This document shows positions 62,708 through 64,000 of a stretch of DNA of 64,000 bases, in pieces; the first letter of the stretch is position 1, and the number at the start of each line of letters is the position of its first letter. The notes under the pieces were generated by a model. That model ran no database searches and was not told the DNA's origin. It worked only from the letters and a program-made list of their open reading frames with translations. The stretch covers positions 36,080-100,079 of the forward strand of contig JAFSLQ010000059.1 in NCBI GenBank assembly GCA_017448355.1. Reading direction: 5' to 3'. The position numbers were made by a program, and so were the translations under genes. This stretch comes from Clostridia bacterium (GTDB lineage Bacteria; Bacillota; Clostridia; Christensenellales; Borkfalkiaceae).

Positions 62708-63310
62708 CTATTTTACCGAAAAATCACAGTCGGCTTTTTTAATAACTATTTCAAAAGGCTTATTACCCTTTAAAGTAACCGATAACGAATATCCTTCAAA
62801 CAGCACCGATTGAGTGTAGTAACTTTCGTCTTTGAAAATTCTTGCCCCGATAAGCGGTAGCCCCGGCGCGTCTTTAATTAAAGATATGTTGCCGCCAAGA
62901 CACTTAATTAAACTTTCTTTATTCGACCATAATCTGAACATCTCGTTAAGCGACAATTTTTCTTTTGAAACGTATTCTATCGCCGAGACGTCTTTTTCTT
63001 TTATTTTTTGAATATCTATGCCGACTTCTCTCTCCCCGTCAACGGCTAAAACGGCGCAATCCCCCGAGTGCGACAGGTTAAAAAACGGCCCGTTTTTCAA
63101 ATACGGTTTCCCGTTCTTGTTAAAAACAAAACTTTTTTCGGGAAGGTATTGACTAAGCAAAAACCCCGCGCCTAAGGATAACAGCCTGTCGGTTTCTTGT
63201 AAAAACCGATTTGCTTTTAGTATCCTTGTTTCATCGATAACGGGCAGTATTTTTTCCGAATTTTTTCGGACAAAATCAATATCTATTAATCTTACTGTTA
63301 TCCTTTGCAT
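62708..63310 (-). CDS. Sfp-type 4'-phosphopantetheinyl transferase
   Basis: Transfers phosphopantetheine from CoA to carrier proteins. The 200-residue product has FNLSHSGDCAVLAV near 78, VGIDIQKI near 97 (Mg-binding Asp) and RLWSNKESLIKCLGG near 127 (WxxKE-like SNKES). Somewhat shorter than Sfp. No carrier protein or NRPS/PKS gene is in this window, so its target is elsewhere. It lies 34 bp upstream of glpK. Confidence 0.88.
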   Translation of the reverse strand: MQRITVRLIDIDFVRKNSEKILPVIDETRILKANRFLQETDRLLSLGAGFLLSQYLPEKSFVFNKNGKPYLKNGPFFNLSHSGDCAVLAVDGEREVGIDIQKIKEKDVSAIEYVSKEKLSLNEMFRLWSNKESLIKCLGGNISLIKDAPGLPLIGARIFKDESYYTQSVLFEGYSLSVTLKGNKPFEIVIKKADCDFSVK

Positions 63311-63366
63311 ACAGTTACAAAATCAGCGTTATTACGCTTTTGTTGTTTTTATATATATTCTTGTTT

Positions 63367-63480
63367 TTAGGTTAACTGTTTGACGATAAAAACCTCGTAG
63401 CCGCCTATCTTTTCTTCCGCCTTGACTTCTAAAGTCCCCTTAGCCGATAAGTCTCGATATTTCTTTGTTATCGTATTATA
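63367..63480 (-). pseudogene. possible gene remnant in the sfp leader
   Basis: Bases read without stops as ITKKYRDLSAKGTLEVKAEE then KIGGYEVFIVKQLT and a stop, but no start codon is available. It may be the 3' end of a lost gene. It would lie in the untranslated leader of the sfp gene. Weakly supported. Confidence 0.3.
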
Positions 63481-63495
63481 TAATAAATTATTTTA

Positions 63496-63525
63496 ATTAT
63501 ATTATTTAGTAAATATATTTGTCAA
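63496..63525 (-). promoter_or_regulatory. promoter of the sfp-glpK-lipase genes
   Basis: Minus-strand TTGACA, 18 bases, TATAAT; predicted leader about 180 bases. Confidence 0.65.
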
Positions 63526-63567
63526 TAACTTTTGAAAATTGCCGAAGTTATAATTTTAATTTTGGCG

Positions 63568-63840
63568 TAAAACATAAAAATCGGTCGAAAGATTTGTAAC
63601 TTCCGACCGATTTGTGTCTCGGTGGGTTGAAGTGTGTAAAATAAACTAGTGAGTGGGTTAGGTGTTTTTTCGGATTTTCGGAAATAAAAAAACCACTTGA
63701 AATTCAAGGGTGTCCAAAATCGCAAGTTTTTGCCTAAAAATATGCAGAAGTGGGTCAAAATGCCGAAAGACCTTTTGACCCACTTCTGTGGTTGCAAATA
63801 GTAAAGGGCAATTTGATCTCACTTTCAGGTATTGCCCTTT
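63568..63840. other. AT-rich intergenic stretch with three hairpins
   Basis: Arms AAATCGGTCG (63568-63577 / 63604-63613), CAGAAGTGGGTCAAAA (63745-63760 / 63773-63788, perfect) and AAAGGGCAAT (63803-63812 / 63831-63840, then TTTTTTC on the plus strand). No convincing gene between 63311 and 63847. The last hairpin can serve as terminator for the gene at the right edge. Confidence 0.6.
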
Positions 63841-63847
63841 TTTCATT

Positions 63848-64000
63848 TTATTTCTTCCTCGTACTTATTCCTTTTATATTTTTTATCTTATTCTTGAATT
63901 CCTTCTTAAACTCTTCAAATCTTAAAGCCCGATATTCATTAAACACTTTCAACTTCGTTGCAAGGTGTATCGAATATGCAAAATCCACTATCATTGCTCC
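63848..64000 (-). CDS. unidentified gene, 3' end only
   Basis: An open frame enters from the right edge and ends at TAA (63848-63850), encoding about 50 residues with IVDFAYSIHLATKLKVFNEY and EEFKKEFKNKIKNIKG. It is lysine-rich and more AT-rich than neighbouring genes, which may indicate foreign origin. I cannot assign a family. An internal ATG at 63992-63994 lacks a usable ribosome site, so the gene probably extends beyond the window. Confidence 0.5.
   Translation of the reverse strand, partial: GAMIVDFAYSIHLATKLKVFNEYRALRFEEFKKEFKNKIKNIKGISTRKK

Noticed and set aside
63658-63846. 62-codon minus-strand frame in the AT-rich right end
   Set aside because: It is made mostly of hairpin arms; no ribosome site or recognisable domain.

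Overview
The window reads as chromosome of a spore-forming member of the Clostridia (Bacillota). The evidence is the set of sporulation genes (spoIIID, sigG followed by a ylmC/ymxH-type gene, yqfC, yqfD and a ylbJ/spoVV-type gene), the Bacillota order yqfC-yqfD-pgpH-ybeY-era-yqzL-recO, CIRCE/HrcA control of both chaperone operons, TTGACA/TATAAT promoters and AGGAGG-type ribosome binding sites. Most genes lie on the minus strand. No rRNA, CRISPR array or replication origin was seen.

Layout. 1-3.1 kb: acetate kinase (cut by the left edge) and phosphotransacetylase, divergent from tmcAL, whose enzyme family uses acetate. 3.1-7.2 kb: a zinc/manganese-type ABC uptake operon with two small accessory membrane proteins. 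7.3-9.4 kb: groES-groEL under CIRCE. 9.5-15.8 kb: a DUF1846 protein, a PqqD/HprK-like pair without a visible peptide substrate, an ApbE flavin transferase, and an NMT1/ThiY-like ABC transporter whose leader resembles a very small thiamin-type riboswitch. 15.8-19.2 kb: spoIIID, plsC, a fructose-1-phosphate-kinase relative, ymxH and sigG. 19.3-26.5 kb: the hrcA-grpE-dnaK-dnaJ-prmA-mtaB-hit cluster. 26.6-33.1 kb: a probable operon pgcA-HAD-DUF1538-PII-like-S26-like-proA. 33.2-34.3 kb: six tRNA genes separated by structured repeats. 34.3-50.2 kb: a ComEC-like hydrolase, the recO/era/yqf block, an aconitase-family hydratase, tex, a frameshifted rarA, spoVV, a fused rsmD-coaD gene and alanine racemase.

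50.41-60.09 kb is an integrative mobilizable element inserted at the 3' CCA end of tRNA-Leu(TAG). It carries a MobV relaxase, a structured leader with a possible oriT, an Xre regulator and a large serine recombinase. Its cargo is a six-gene operon: an iron-sulfur protein, a DUF2249 protein, a double cupin, a ferredoxin, a flavodiiron protein and a D-lactate dehydrogenase. A divergent Crp/Fnr regulator sits beside it, and a perfect palindrome is placed exactly at -41.5 of the operon promoter. I infer a transferable module for O2/NO detoxification with fermentative redox rescue. The last codons of the recombinase gene appear to come from the host tRNA flank, so excision would restore a different, longer tail.

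60.1-64 kb: a monoacylglycerol-lipase-like hydrolase, glycerol kinase and an Sfp-type phosphopantetheinyl transferase, then an AT-rich hairpin-rich stretch and the 3' end of an unidentified gene at the right edge.

All assignments come from reading the sequence. No database search, folding program or coverage data was available, so family names rest on motif recognition.
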